64,000 nucleotides of DNA. Origin: Hemibagrus wyckioides. Taxonomy: Eukaryota > Chordata > Actinopteri > Siluriformes > Bagridae. How positions within the stretch are numbered: position 1 is the first letter of the stretch; every line of letters begins with the position of its first letter. The stretch lies in assembly GCF_019097595.1 (NCBI RefSeq), contig NC_080714.1, positions 23,224,759 through 23,288,758 on the forward strand, given 5' to 3'. The notes beneath the pieces are model-generated. The model was not told where the DNA came from, made no database searches, and saw only the letters and a program-made list of their open reading frames with translations. Positions 13,183 through 25,160 of this stretch are shown piece by piece. The position numbers were made by a program, and so were the translations under genes.

Positions 13183-13672
13183 TTACAGCCAAAAGGTTTG
13201 TAAACAAATATCTGGCATCTCTCTTATATATGCTTTTTGAACATTCCGCTCCAGATTAAGTTAATCTCTGCTGTTAAAATAACCTCCACTCTTCTGGGAA
13301 GGCTTTCTACTAGATTTTGGAGCATGGCTGCAGGGATTTGTGTTCATTTAACTAGAAGTGATAAGGTTAGTGAGATCAGATGTCATGTGAGAAGATCTGG
13401 TATGCAGTTGGCATCCCCAAATTTTCATTAATACTTCCCATGGAGTTCCATGGAGATTGCGTGCAGGACACTTAAGTTTTTCCACACCGATCTTGACAAA
13501 ACATGTCTTCCTGGAACTCGGTTTGTGTCATGCAGGAACAGGTTTTCGGGCCTCTTAGTTCCAGTGAAGGAAATTGTAACACTACAGCTTATAAAAAATA
13601 TTCTGTACCATTGTGTGCTTCAAACTTTGTGCCAACAGTTTAATCAGGTATCTGCAAACTTTTGACTATATA
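13183..13672 (+). mobile_element. decayed non-autonomous Tc1-like element
   Basis: The left end GCCAAAAGGTTTGTAAACA and the right end TGCAAACTTTTGACTATATAG form an imperfect inverted pair. The inside contains GGGCCTCTTAGTTCCAGTGAA and TTTGTGCCAACAGTTT, closely similar to transposase sequence of the 26.8-kb element (GGCCCCTTAGTTCCAGTGAA, TTTGTGGGAACAGTTT). It is about 490 bp long, so most of the transposase is missing. Part of the interior matches transposase in antisense (CTTCTGGGAAGGCTTTCTA, compare 27950-27968). Old and inactive. Confidence 0.7.
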
Positions 13673-15319
13673 GTCTACTGTATGGTTTTATATAATGATA
13701 TACGATGATTAGTTCCATCTACCGGTTTAATGAAAACATGAAAACCACCATAGATCAGATGAGTATAACCTGTCAGGATATTTATTCTGAGATTCACGTG
13801 TTACCCGGCTAAACAATCTCAATACAGGGACAGTCATGTAAGATTCTCTAGTAAGAGCAGATAAATGACATTGTGGAAATGTCTATTTGATTACAAAAAC
13901 AAGTTACATTGCTTATGCATAACTTGTTTATGCCGATGTTCACATGCTATCTGGCTTTAAGCTAGGATGACAAAAATATTCATGACTGGACCGCATTTGC
14001 CAAGTTAAAACCGATTTACACTTAAAATGAGTGTGAGACAAAAAAAAAAAAGAAAAAAAGATGTGCTTTAAATCAAAACTCAGCAACATTAGTATTCCTC
14101 TGGGGTGTCGTCAGCTCATCCATCCAAAATAGCAGCAAAGAATCTGACGGAATGTTAAGCAACCTGCTGGATTATCTAGATTCAGGGGCAATTTGTCTGA
14201 CTCACGGTACCAGAAATAGGCTCAATTGACGTAAAATGCGGCGAAAAGTTTGGAGTCACGATAGAAAAGTGATGGAGAGTTCTACAGCAGATGTCAGGGA
14301 CTTTTGAAAGGTTTCCGGCTGTGAGGTATGGCGGGGGGGGAGTACTCTCACAAGGTCCACAAAAACAACCTGATGTATGCTGGAACGCTGAAAGCTGACA
14401 TTACAGTGCAGTCTGATGCCCTTTCGCTGACAAGAGGGACGCTAGCATTCTCAAGACTCCCGCTCCATTTTCCCTCAGACTTTTGCTCAATTCCAAAACT
14501 TCGGACCGAATCTTGTCTGCACAAGGTCACGCTAGAATGAGCCATTATGGAGCCTAAATAGCCTTCTACTCTTATCGCAACTGTACAAAGCTGATGGCGC
14601 TTTTTAAATGCAAATCACAAACGCACCTATTCCGCTTCAATCGAAACTTCACCACCATGGGCTGATCGGAAAGATCCGTGAATAAGCAGACCTGTCAGAG
14701 CAACAGATGGGAAAAGTATAGGCTACTGAAGAGAGTTATTTGCCGTAAAAAGGATGCAATTCAAATGCAATGCTTTTGAGCTCTGGCTCTAACAGATCTC
14801 ATCCTCTCTGCGCTAGAGCTGTCACTGCACCTCTTTCACGATGGATTAAGACCACAGGCAGGCCAAACAATGTGCTCGCAACAATACAAACTTGCAAGGG
14901 TATCAGGATACAATGAAACTCTCTAGCAGCGACTTGGTCTCTATAACTCCATCATTTTATTGCACTATGAGGAAATTCAATTATCACCACCACCACCTAT
15001 CTGATTCAATAATGAAGCACCTTCTCTAAAATATTCAACAGCAGCGACGGTGTGTCGAAGGCAGGGAGACGAAATTGGAATTCAGGACAGCGCTCCACCG
15101 GAACGTGTCTTAACAGGAAGGTGAGGATGTCCTTTGGCTCGGCCTTACATCAAACAGGCCTTGGAGACGAGTCCACAAATCACAAATCACCTTCTTATAG
15201 CCTGTGATATAACTGGCACAAACGCCAGCACGTCTCAACAAATCTAATTACTCTTCATCATCTCAGGGACGGTTTATAATCCACCATGGCCAGCTGACAA
15301 ATGAAGACGAGATGCACGG

Positions 15320-15480
15320 TTGTCAATAATAAGAGGCGTCGGGGTCAGAATGTGGCAACATGACTGTGGAAACAATGGGCTGTGGAAAATATTAGCGCAA
15401 TAGCCTGAGAGAATCCGAATTAATTAGAACGATAAGCGCAACAATGAAAGGTCAACAATGTGGTCTCATTAGCAATGGTT
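15320..15480 (+). repeat. duplicated noncoding segment D1, copy 2
   Basis: ATGACTGTGGAAACAATGGG CTGTGGAAAATATTAGCGCA ATAGCCT, then TTAATTAGAACGATAAGCGC and GTGGTCTCATTAGCAATGG. Direct-orientation partner of 12393-12552, 2.93 kb away. Surrounding sequence (14100-15500) is also free of recognisable repeats. Confidence 0.8.
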
Positions 15481-17109
15481 TCGCAATGTGTTACACCGGT
15501 GTGGGTGTCACTGATATGTTAATTTGTTAACGTTCGCCTTTGAAATGATCAATCCTATTGATCAATCCCGGCTTGAAGACAAAGCAGAGATCAGATGCTT
15601 TGAGAAAACTGCTTCAACTATGTATATATTGTTACCAATTTGTATTAAAGGTAATGATCAGTTTTATCATTTCCCCCCTGAATTGTCACCGAGCTCAGAA
15701 ATAAACGTACGCATACATTTATTAGCTTGGCTCCTTCAAAAATTGGCAAAATTCTCCAAGGTTGAGCCCGAGGTCCTTCGAATAAATATTCACACAATTA
15801 CTAATAATAATATTCACATATTTTTTTTTTGGTTTTGTCTAGACAGGTGAAATTAAAACATAGTCATATACACCTGAGGACATACAGCGCTGGCTAATTG
15901 AGCTTACTTCTGGAAGTATTACAGAATGACAATGTGGTCTTGAATTTATATGGTAAAAAAAAATGGAATTGAAGTCTCTCAAAATGATTGCAATATTAAT
16001 CAAATCCAGTTCTATAAATTAGTATGCATCAAGATTTTCCAAAGCACATAAGAACGGCATCAATTTAAGAAAAGCTAAAGTCAGATATCGAGACATGTAA
16101 TCGGCTCGAGATTATGTGATATCTTGGCTATGAGCTGTGTTTTGTCCTCGTACTGCATGTAGAAGATATAATTGGCCTTTAACTGTGAGATGGCTGCATA
16201 TAGTAAACAGGAGAGTTATATAACTGCTTTACTCCGGACTTTATTTTACTCGATTTCGTCAGGCTTTCTACATTCCAGTATGTTCCTCATTCTGAAAACT
16301 CCGTCATCTGTGCACGCTAATTAATCCGCCTAGCAAAAAAAGCCTTCTACTGTCAGCCAGATCTGAATTCAGCTGAAAGATAGGAAGTAGTGCAGCAGAT
16401 GGTTGGATTCATAACGAGCAGCTCGCACTACAGTTATAGTATATTGATCGCTTTTGGCTGTCAGTCAAGCAGTTCAACACGACGTGACTCTGATTTCAGA
16501 AAGGTATACATGAACGGAAATACGGAATCATGTCTCATGAAGATTACGGTTGGGTCTGGTTAAGGGTTTGGATCTACGGAAACAGCTGAAATCTAGCTAT
16601 TAGCTTTGGAGCACAGCCCAGTCACCCAGTGCTGGATGTGTCATTTCCTGTGAATGCTGAATGCATAAGCTTCTTCAGTGTCAACATGGAGGTGGAGCAG
16701 CTGGGGAAGGTAGGGGGAGGGGCTGGCGCAATGACATCTTCGACACCCATCATTTTGCTCCATTGCACAATGAATTAATCATGGTATTTAGCTAAAACAC
16801 TGAGAAATGTGTCACTCGGTCTACGATATTGCTTGGTCAGGCTTGCTGCTATTAAAACGCTGAATGGAAACATTTCAGGAGAAGATGCGCGTTATACTGG
16901 TAGAAATGGGAGGCACAACAGTCAAAGATTCGGCAGTGTAGAAGAAAGAGAGCGAGAAAGAAAGACAGATAGATATGGAGCGAGGACACACATGCATGCT
17001 GTAGGGTTTCTTTAGGAGGAATGGATTTAATGAGGCCGAGCCACCGTAGGCAGAGAGCCACAGTTTTTACCATCACTCAGTGAACATCACTCATTCAGCC
17101 TTCCAGTCT

Positions 17110-17134
17110 ACACACACACACACACACACACACA
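17110..17134 (+). repeat. (CA)n microsatellite
   Basis: Twelve CA units. Confidence 0.95.
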
Positions 17135-17754
17135 TGGACTCTCTGTCCATAAAAGCTCCTCACAGATTTCCAGAAGGGTTTAATTTAAAAAGAAAACAGC
17201 ATCTAAAAAGTAACTGTAGTAAATCTATAACTCACCCAGACACAGACGTATCTTCAGTAATCAAGTGCTTGCTGAGTATAACGAAGAGATGTAAGGTCTA
17301 GCAATAAATGCCAGCTCACACTGTTTATTATGAACTGACACAGACTTATATGGCAATAAACAATCAACTAACAGTCTCTCATTTGCTTTACAGTTTCACA
17401 CATACACACACCTACACACTTCACGCCAGGACGAAATAAGCCACACAACCAGAAAAGCAAAGCGAAGCAATAACAACAATAACCGAGACAGGCCTCCGAG
17501 GTGTTTGTGAGGATTATAGAGGGAGCAGTGTGTGGCCCTGGGCAAGCGTGTCTCTTGGTATTAGCAAGGCCACGTGTTTCAATGGCCTCCATGACTCTCG
17601 GGTCTGTAATTAATTGGGCCATAGAGCAGCATGGGGAGACGGTGACCTGGAAACCTCGCTGTGTCCGTCTGGGCCTTTTGTTCATTGCTGTTCAAACTGA
17701 AAGCCTATTTCTATATGGTTTTTAAACTTTGTTGTGGGTGTGACTTTCAATTTG

Positions 17755-17920
17755 GGGCAACCGAGAAAAGATAGTCCACTGACTGGCATGTATTTAGGAG
17801 GTGCAAAGAAAACCGGAAAACTCTGAGGAAACCTATTGATGACAACATGTAATACGCCGAAACTGTAACTCAAGCATCATACAGGATCAAACCTGGGACC
17901 CTGGAGCTGTGAGGTGGCCA
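17755..17920 (-). mobile_element. eroded copy of the same teleost repeat
   Basis: GAAAACCGGAAAACTCTGAG GAAACC, GACAACATGTAATACGC and CAGGATCAAACCTGGGACCC TGGAGCTGTGAGGTGGC keep the order of the family in minus orientation, but the copy is strongly diverged. Confidence 0.45.
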
Positions 17921-17938
17921 TTTTCCCTTGAAAATAAG

Positions 17939-17966
17939 AAATATATATATATATATATATATATAT

Positions 17967-18006
<40 letters not shown>
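17939..18006 (+). repeat. (TA)n microsatellite
   Basis: About 34 TA units with one AGAT interruption at 17968. Confidence 0.97.
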
Positions 18007-18010
<4 letters not shown>

Positions 18011-18739
18011 TAGTCTAGCCAAAAATAAAATATTCTGTCACTCAACTTTTATTTTTTTATTTACAGTTTTAATCTCACTTCTATCTTCCTATTAAATAAG
18101 AAGCCAGTTTAACAAATACAGAGGTAAAAAGTCAATTTTCCGCCAAATTGGACAAAAATGTCACGCTTTAATTAAGTTATTGTGTAGTTCTAGTATGTTC
18201 TGTATCAAAACACTCTCCTCCTAAGCCTCATAAATTCAGTCTGATGTCAAATAGCAGCTGTGAAATTGTCCGCATTTCTTTTGAGCTGCATTCAGAATAA
18301 AAATCTTTAAACACAATTTTCTCTCAATGCACTTCTGGAGGTAATCAGATAACAAGCTTTGTGGGTGACACGCATGCGAAAGAGCACCAGATGAGGAAAT
18401 CCTGCAATAGAAGAAATAGTAGAAAATGTCAAAGTGTCACCATGTGAAGGGTTTTCCCATTCCACCACACATATCTCAAGTGATGACAGGAAGTTATATT
18501 TCAAATGTGGCTAACCCTTTGAGAACGCTCGCACTAACATTGCATGTGTGTGTGATTTACTCAGATATCCTGAGCAGTTTGTTGGCACTAAAAAGCAGAG
18601 GGATGTGTTCCAGACCACGAGTGGATTATTATGAGTGAAAGACTTCTGTGACAGACAGTCTGGCTCGATAAAATGACATTGTTCAAGCAAATGCTAGTTA
18701 GACTGGAATGACTGAAAGTCTAGACAGTATTGAAAAATG

Positions 18740-18848
18740 AGAAATATATATCTAAACTTATTATTAAGCTTGTGATGGCTAGATGACTGTATAAGAGCAT
18801 CTCCAAAGCAGCAGGTCTTGTAGCATGTTCCTGGTATGCAGAGGTTTG
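18740..18848 (+). mobile_element. 5' portion of a Tc1 copy split by an L2 insertion
   Basis: GTGATGGCTAGATGACTGTA, AGAGCATCTCCAAAGCAGCA and TGTTCCTGGTATGCAGAGG match, in order, the copy at 62206-62290 in this window. That region encodes the N-terminal DNA-binding part of a Tc1-type transposase. The element continues after the LINE fragment, at 19700. The boundary at 18848 (TACCAAAAG) is where L2 sequence begins. Confidence 0.75.
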
Positions 18849-19680
18849 TACCAAAAGTTAGCACTGCTTGCAACCTTGGGGTAGCCATGGACAATCAACT
18901 GTCCTTTTCCTCCCATGTTGCTAATGTCACACACGTTAGCTTCTTCTGCACAATATCACAAGGATTTGGCCTTTATTATCCACACAGGCCGCTCAGGTGC
19001 TTGTTCAGTCTCTTGTCAGCTCGAGACTGGACTACTGCAACTCTCAACCTGCAGGTCTTCCCCTGAATGCAGTTTGTCCTCTGCAAATGATCCAAAATGC
19101 AGCTGCACTACTTGTTTTCAACCTGCCTAAGTTCTCCCACACCACCCCACTGCTGCGCTCCCTGCACCAGCTTCCAGTAGCTGCACGCATCAGATTCAAC
19201 ACACTGATGCTTGCACACGAAGCCAAGAACGGACCAGCTCCCTCTTACCTCAACGCTCTTACTACTCCTCACACTGCAACACGCTCACTCTGATCTACTA
19301 GCACTGCTCGACTGGTCCCAACATCTCTCAGGGTAAAAGGTAGGTATACATCTAGACTCTTTTCTGTTCTGGCACCGCGGTGATGTAATGAACTTCCCAT
19401 AGATGTCCATACAGCCGGGTCACTGACTGTCTTCAAACAACGGCTGAAGACCTACCTCTTCCTGAAACACTTAATATAGCTCTTATTTTTCCTATTTGTA
19501 TTGTTGTATGTTGATTTAAAAACAAAAAACTCCCAAACACATTTTTTTGTGGCTGATGGTATCTTAAGTCTGTGACCTATTGAACCAGTGTTAATGTATT
19601 CACTGATAGAGACATCGAGCACTCTTGTATGTCGCTCTGGATAAGAGCGTCTGCCAAATGCCAGAAATGTAAACGTAAAA
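18849..19680 (+). mobile_element. L2/CR1-type LINE, 3' end (reverse transcriptase C terminus and tail)
   Basis: 5'-truncated non-LTR retrotransposon. Broken frames still spell the conserved C-terminal region of fish L2 ORF2: NLGVAMDNQLSF, then LVQSLVSSRLDYCN, LQMIQNAAALLVFN, LRSLHQLPVAARIRF and LAHEAKNGPAPSYL. The 3' end carries GTCGCTCTGGATAAGAGCGT CTGCCAAATGCC, the hairpin-like tail used by L2 elements for reverse transcription. It lies between two halves of a Tc1 copy, so it inserted into that element. Not functional: frames shift several times and the 5' end is lost. Confidence 0.85.
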
Positions 19681-19699
19681 GTTCTCCAAGGTAGAATAA

Positions 19700-20068
19700 C
19701 CAGTTAATATGTTTTCTTTTACATCATGTGGATGGCCGTGTGTGTGTGTGTGTGTGTGGGTGGGTGGGTAGCTTACCTGAGGAAGACATATAGAACTATG
19801 GGAAGAAAGCAAGCTGGCAGAAGCAGTGTGATGCTCTGGACAATTTTCTACTGGGAATCCTTTGGATCCTGGCTTTCATGTGGATGTTACTTTGACATGT
19901 ACCACCTACTTAAACACTGTTGCAGACCAAGTATACCTCTTCATAGCAACAGTATTCCCTAATGGCAGTGGAGTCTTTTATTCTTTCAGCAGGATAATGC
20001 TCCCTGCAACACTGCAATGTCTCAAAGTGTTAACTTTGCTTCAAAATTCCCTAGATCTTAATTTATCT
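19700..20068 (+). mobile_element. 3' portion of the same split Tc1 copy
   Basis: Continues the transposase of the 18.74-kb fragment: TTTTCTTTTACATCATGTGG ATGGCCG, then CTATGGGAAGAAAGCAAGC, TTCATGTGGATGTTACTTTGACA and TTTCAGCAGGATAATGCTCC, the last encoding the second catalytic Asp region (QQDNAP-type). A (GT)n expansion interrupts it at 19738-19757. It ends near 20068, where a SINE begins. About 430 bp of the expected transposase between the two fragments is missing. Confidence 0.75.
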
Positions 20069-20245
20069 ATGGCATTTGGCAGTAACCCTTATCCAGAGAG
20101 ACTTACATTTATACAACTGAGCTGTTGAGAGTTAAGGGCCTTGCTCAAGGCTCCAGCAGTGGCAGCTTGGCAGTGTTGGGATTTAAACACAAAACTTTCT
20201 GATCAATGGACCATCTTCAAGCACACTTAGTTACCGCTCGCTGGC
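20069..20245 (-). mobile_element. SINE with L2-like tail
   Basis: Read on the minus strand it has a tRNA-like head (ending GGTT-type B box, here diverged), GGGTCCTTGAGCAAGGCCCTTAA-like middle and a tail complementary to ATGGCATTTGGCAGTAACCC TTATCCAGAG. The tail is the same sequence that ends the L2 LINE at 19632-19675. Directly abuts the Tc1 remnant. Confidence 0.65.
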
Positions 20246-21527
20246 CCAGTCTGATCGAGGTCTGGAATAAATATGCTTACATCATCATCACTGACTCATC
20301 AGCAAACTAAGGAATATATCTAAAAAAAAAATTAAATGAATGAATAAAAATCCCAAACTCCAAAGTGCTGAATTCTGTGTCTCTCGGGGACGAGGCTGAG
20401 CAGCAGTGGGCGATGGAGCCTGCTTTGGCTTATAGAAAAGAAAAACTCTTAGATCATACATGCCACCCTACTGGGGAAGGAGATTTCCAGAAATAGCTCG
20501 CCCCATCTCGAATCCAAATCTCCGCAGGTCCCTCATCTTAAACCTGCAGTTCTGGGGCAGACAGCTGGATCACCGCTGTTAGGATATGGAGGGAAAATCA
20601 ATAGCTCACGCTTAATATTCCATTCAGCGCCTGACAAGCATTCATACCTCCTGAGGCTAAGTGTATATTTTTTACTTTTAAGACGCTAGTTATAATGTTT
20701 TTTCTAAAGGCAGCGTCAGTCAGCGGTTTTCACTAGCTCCAGCGAAAAGCAGTCGAGCGCCAAACAGCTTCTCAAACGCTAAAAGGTCTGCGGCTGTTCG
20801 GCCCGAGCTGCACAGGAAGTCCACCTGCTCGCCAGAGCTTCCTGTTTCTCAAGACGTTTTCTTTTTAACAATAAAGTCAAAGCAAATCCATGTAAAAAAA
20901 AATGTTGTTTTAGTATGATGCAAAGAGGAAAATGCAATTCTTTCTCTCGCTTTTATGTGATGGACGACTTAAAAGCATGCGAGGGAAGAGGAATGCTTGC
21001 AAAACAAAACCCTTTCATTCATAAATTATTGATAAACACTGTAAAAACACTGAGTTCTCTAACACGGTAACAATGCGATTTGTTACAAAATGAGAAAATA
21101 AAGCAATATTTTTTAACAAAATGTACAGATTTTTATCATTCTAATCAGTAAAGCTTTTAAAAATTCCAGACAAACTGCTATCCTGAAACTTCACTAGGTT
21201 TTTTGTAGATCATTAAAAGAAATTGTTTTTCAGTTCATTTATCGGCCTGTCTCAGCCATTTAATATTCTATAAACATCTTACCCATAATTTCCTAAATCA
21301 AAAGCATACAAAAATGAGTCTAAAAACAGTCACACACCAACAAGGGGTTAAAGGGTTAGAGTATCCATTACAGTCGAGTGATTTACATCCTATATTTTGT
21401 TAAAAACAGTTGTAAATGTGGACATGATGTGTGAAAGGGTTAAACTGGCTCACACAGTCAGTTAAAGGTGTCAGAGATACAGGTAGTGTCATGTCTCTGC
21501 ATACAGAAGTGTTAGTACTGTATTACA

Positions 21528-22055
21528 CACACACACACACACCTGAACATGGCTCAATCCAAACACTGCATGTATCCGGCAACACAACACAACGCAACAC
21601 ACACACACACCTGAATATGGCTCAGTCCAAACACAGGAATAGGAATATATGTAAAAAAAACACAACAGAACACAACACCGCACACACACACACACCTGAA
21701 CATGGCTCAATCAAAACACAGTGTGTTAGATAGGAATATCTGGCAACACAACACACACACACACACACAGACACACACACAGACACACACAGACACACAC
21801 ACACACACACACAGACACACACAGACACACACAGACACACACACACCTGAACATGGCTCAATCAAAACACAGTGTGTTAGATAGGAATATCTGGCAACAC
21901 AACACACACTCACGCACACACACCACACACTCTCTCACACACACACACACACACACACCTGAACATGGCTCAATCAAAACACAGTGTGTTAGATAGGAAT
22001 ATCTGGCAACACAACACACACACACACACACAGACACACACACAGACACACACAG

Positions 22056-22089
<34 letters not shown>

Positions 22090-22650
22090 ACACACAGACA
22101 CACACAGACACACACAGACACACACACACCTGAACATGGCTCAATCAAAACACAGTGTGTTAGATAGGAATATCTGGCAACACAACACACACTCACGCAC
22201 ACACACCACACACTCTCTCACACACACACACACACACCTGAACATGGCTCAATCAAAACACAGTGTGTTTAATAGGAATATCTGGCAACACAACACACAC
22301 ACAGACACACACACAGACACACACACACACACACACACACACCTGAACATGGCTCAATCAAAACACAGTGTGTTAGATAGGAATATCTGGCAACACACAC
22401 ACACACACACCTGAACATGGCTCAATCCAAACACAATGTGTTAGCTAGGAATATCTGAATAAAACACAGCAGAACACAACACAGCACAACACACACACAC
22501 ACACACATACACACACACACACCTGAGCATGGCGCACTGCAAATATGGCTCAGTCAGCCAGGAATATCTGTCAAAACAACACATAAAACACACTCAATCC
22601 ACACATACACTTGAACATGGCTCAATCCAAACAGTGTGTTAGATTGGAAT
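21528..22650 (+). repeat. CA-rich satellite with 55-bp core and higher-order structure
   Basis: About eleven copies of a core, CCTGAACATGGCTCAATCAA plus AACACAGTGTGTTAGATAGG and AATATCTGGCAACACAAC, are separated by CA tracts. Core starts at 21695, 21846, 21958, 22129, 22237, 22342 and 22410. Spacers alternate between a CAGACACACA type and a CACTCACGCACACACACCAC type, so two cores form a larger unit of about 263-279 bp. Cores at both ends (21541, 21609, 22521, 22611) are more diverged. Confidence 0.93.
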
Positions 22651-23132
22651 ATCTGGCAACACAACATACACACAACCATGACATGTCATACAGAATACCC
22701 CATGTGTGTGCTTGAAGGAGAGAAACAGCAACACAATATCTAGCAACATCACATATATCATATCAATATTACATATCTGGCAACACAACACACACGTACA
22801 ACAAAAACACACACACACACACACACATTTCCGACTGTCTTCCTCTCAGTCCAGCTGTAATGAGGGATGAAATCTCAGGACATGTTGACGTTCCTTCCTC
22901 CATGCAGCCAAACTGAGACCTCTGCTGTCTCGCAGTTCCCCTGAAAGCTGACACACTTCCTCCCTGACAGTGACAAGCCTCCTGTCATTACTATTCATAT
23001 AAAAACAGATGAGATCTAACAAATCTCTATAAGAGACGCATCTCTCAGCATCTCCCACTGCGTCTCTGCCGAGTGCTCAGTGTGTGAAATGAAAAGGCAA
23101 AAGTGTGTGTCTCTGTCTCTCACTCAACCCCC

Positions 23133-23161
23133 GACCCACACACACACACACACACACACAG
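23133..23161 (+). repeat. (CA)n microsatellite
   Basis: About 13-14 CA units. Confidence 0.95.
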
Positions 23162-23489
23162 CTAAGCATAGAAACATGACATCTATCACTGAAAAAAAGT
23201 TATACTCTAGGACTTAGTTAGTTAAACACACACCCACACACAACAGGAGCTCATTCCAGTCTACATGAAATCAGTCAGTGTTTCAGTGTTTTGTCCAGTT
23301 GGATTAAGGGAAGATATTTGCACGGGTCAGGAAATATAAAAAATTTATCACTTTGTTTACATACTGGAAGCTCATTAGATCGAGTTCAGATTGTTCTGAA
23401 CATTAAAGTGACCAAATACAGTGAGCATAAAGCATCACTTTGCATTCACACACACACTTACACACACACACCCTTTCTCTAGTGCTGAT

Positions 23490-23765
23490 CATACACAGGG
23501 TCACAGGAACATGAAAGTCTATCCCAGGGGACTCGGGGCAAACGTGAGGGACATCGTGTACAGTATGCCAACCCATCACAGGGCACACTCACACACACAC
23601 ACCCAATCACACAATACAGATCATTTCGACATGCTGTTGAACCTAAAGCACATGTCTTTGGAATGCTGAAAGGAAACCTGGAGAACCCTGAGGAAACCCC
23701 TGAAGCATGGGGAGAACATGCACACTCCAGACACAGGGCGGAGTTAGGAATCAAACCCCCCCAGC
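23490..23765 (-). mobile_element. copy of the GCATGTTCTCC-type teleost repeat, minus orientation
   Basis: The plus strand shows GGCAAACGTGAGGGACATCG, CCAACCCATCACAGGGCACA CTC, AAAGCACATGTCTTTGGAA, GAGGAAACCCCTGAAGCATG GGGAGAACATGCA and GGGCGGAGTTAGGAATCAAA. These are complements of the same class of repeat as 31565-31886. The long minus-strand reading frame here is repeat-derived. Confidence 0.65.
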
Positions 23766-24417
23766 TATGGAAATGCGAAGCAAACCTCTTGTCCATCAAT
23801 ATAGAAATATTAGATGAAATGAAAGACATTAAAACGTATTCTTGTATGAGTCTTGATCCTGTACCACAAGTCTGGTGTGTGAATATTGTATACATCTGTT
23901 TAGCGTATCGGTTCAAAAGCTCTCCATTGACTTACAAAACTTACAAATCCACATCCTTTACAGAGAACGCAATAGAAAAACCCAGCACATGAACAAAAAC
24001 CCAACAAAACCACTACGATAATTAGAGTAGACTTGACTCTAAAAAGATCTGTGTGAAACTTTCAGACCATCTGCACAGTGCATATAGCTGGACTTGATGT
24101 ATGAGGTGGAAAAGTGTGAAGTGAATCACGCGGCGCTGTTGCGCTATACCGATGTGAGCGGCTTCAAGCGTTCAGATCAGCTGTGTGTTCCAAACCCTTG
24201 CGCACAGTAGACTGGTGATTACTCCATGCTCCACTGCACTGGACTCGACTACACAGTTGAAACCGGATCTTCACGTTGAATCGCTTTAACAAGCTGCTAG
24301 GATGCATTTGACACACCACACGTTGTGTAGCATTAATTCTAAGGCTAAAGTCTAAAGCTCCTTGGGTTAGTCATAATAATGAACAGCACTGTTATAAGGA
24401 AGTGTGGAAATATATTT

Positions 24418-24585
24418 ACATTTGGAAGACGCCCTTATCCAGAGCGAGTCACATTTTATACCAACTTAGCATTAAGGGCCTTACTCAAGGGCCCAACAGT
24501 GGCAGCTTGATGGCCCTGGGATTCAAACTCACAACGTTCTGAGAAGAGGGCCAACATCTTAACCACTGAGCTACTACTTATACTA
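24418..24585 (-). mobile_element. SINE with L2-like tail
   Basis: Minus-strand copy: the plus strand shows TTTGGAAGACGCCCTTATCC AGAGCG (tail) first, then TTAAGGGCCTTACTCAAGGGC, TGGGATTCAAACTCACAACG (complement of a pol III B box) and TTAACCACTGAGCTACTAC (complement of the A-box side). tRNA-derived retroposon using the L2 tail. Confidence 0.75.
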
Positions 24586-24979
24586 GCTAGAACATTATGC
24601 AGGATTTTTTTTTCAAAATGTTAGTTATTATTTCCAAATGTTAGTAGAACGTTCTCTAAACGTTACACTCCTCTACAATATCATTTACAGAACATTTCTA
24701 TCAAAGACTGGAGGACTGACTGTTCTAAACGGCTGTGAACAAGTGTGTGAATACCTGTCCTGCCATCTCATCCGGGGTGTATTCCAGATTCCCAGTATTC
24801 CCAGGGCTCCAGATGTACCACGATCATGATCATGACCAGGATAAAATGGTTCCTGGAGATGAATGACTATTTGTTTTCTGGATATTTTGGACTTTTTTTT
24901 TTTTTTTTTTTAGACATAGTGATTTTAAGAATTTCTACATTGTTGTTATAACATTCCATTAACTACAACCATGTTTAAA

Positions 24980-25160
24980 TTAATGGTTAAGGGGTTAGAC
25001 TTCTGATCGGAAAGGTTGTGAGTTTGAATCCCAGAACCATCAAGCTGCCACAGCTGGACCCATGAGCAAGACCCTTTAACCCTCAATTGCTCAGTTGTAT
25101 AAAATGAGATCAAAATTGAATCTCTCTGCATAAGGGCTGCATAAATGCATTAAATGTCTA
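24980..25160 (+). mobile_element. SINE with L2-like tail
   Basis: Plus-strand copy with AATGGTTAAGGGGTTAGACTT, a B-box-like GTGAGTTTGAATCCCAGAAC, GAGCAAGACCCTTTAACCCT and CATAAGGGCTGCATAAATGC tail. Same family as the other L2-tailed SINEs here. Confidence 0.7.

Noticed and set aside
21431..22414. THTHTH and VCVCVC frames up to 149 residues
   Set aside because: Direct translation of the CA-rich satellite on both strands.
21528..22650. Regularly spaced repeats that could suggest a CRISPR array
   Set aside because: Spacers are CA tracts and not unique sequence, spacing varies from 68 to 171 bp, the host is a eukaryote and no cas genes are present.
23479..23916. A 145-residue minus-strand open frame
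   Set aside because: Most of it lies in a dispersed teleost repeat (23490-23765).
24980..25060. Possible tRNA gene, because of A- and B-box-like sequence
   Set aside because: It is the head of a SINE: no paired acceptor stem, body and L2-like tail follow, and several sister copies exist in the window.
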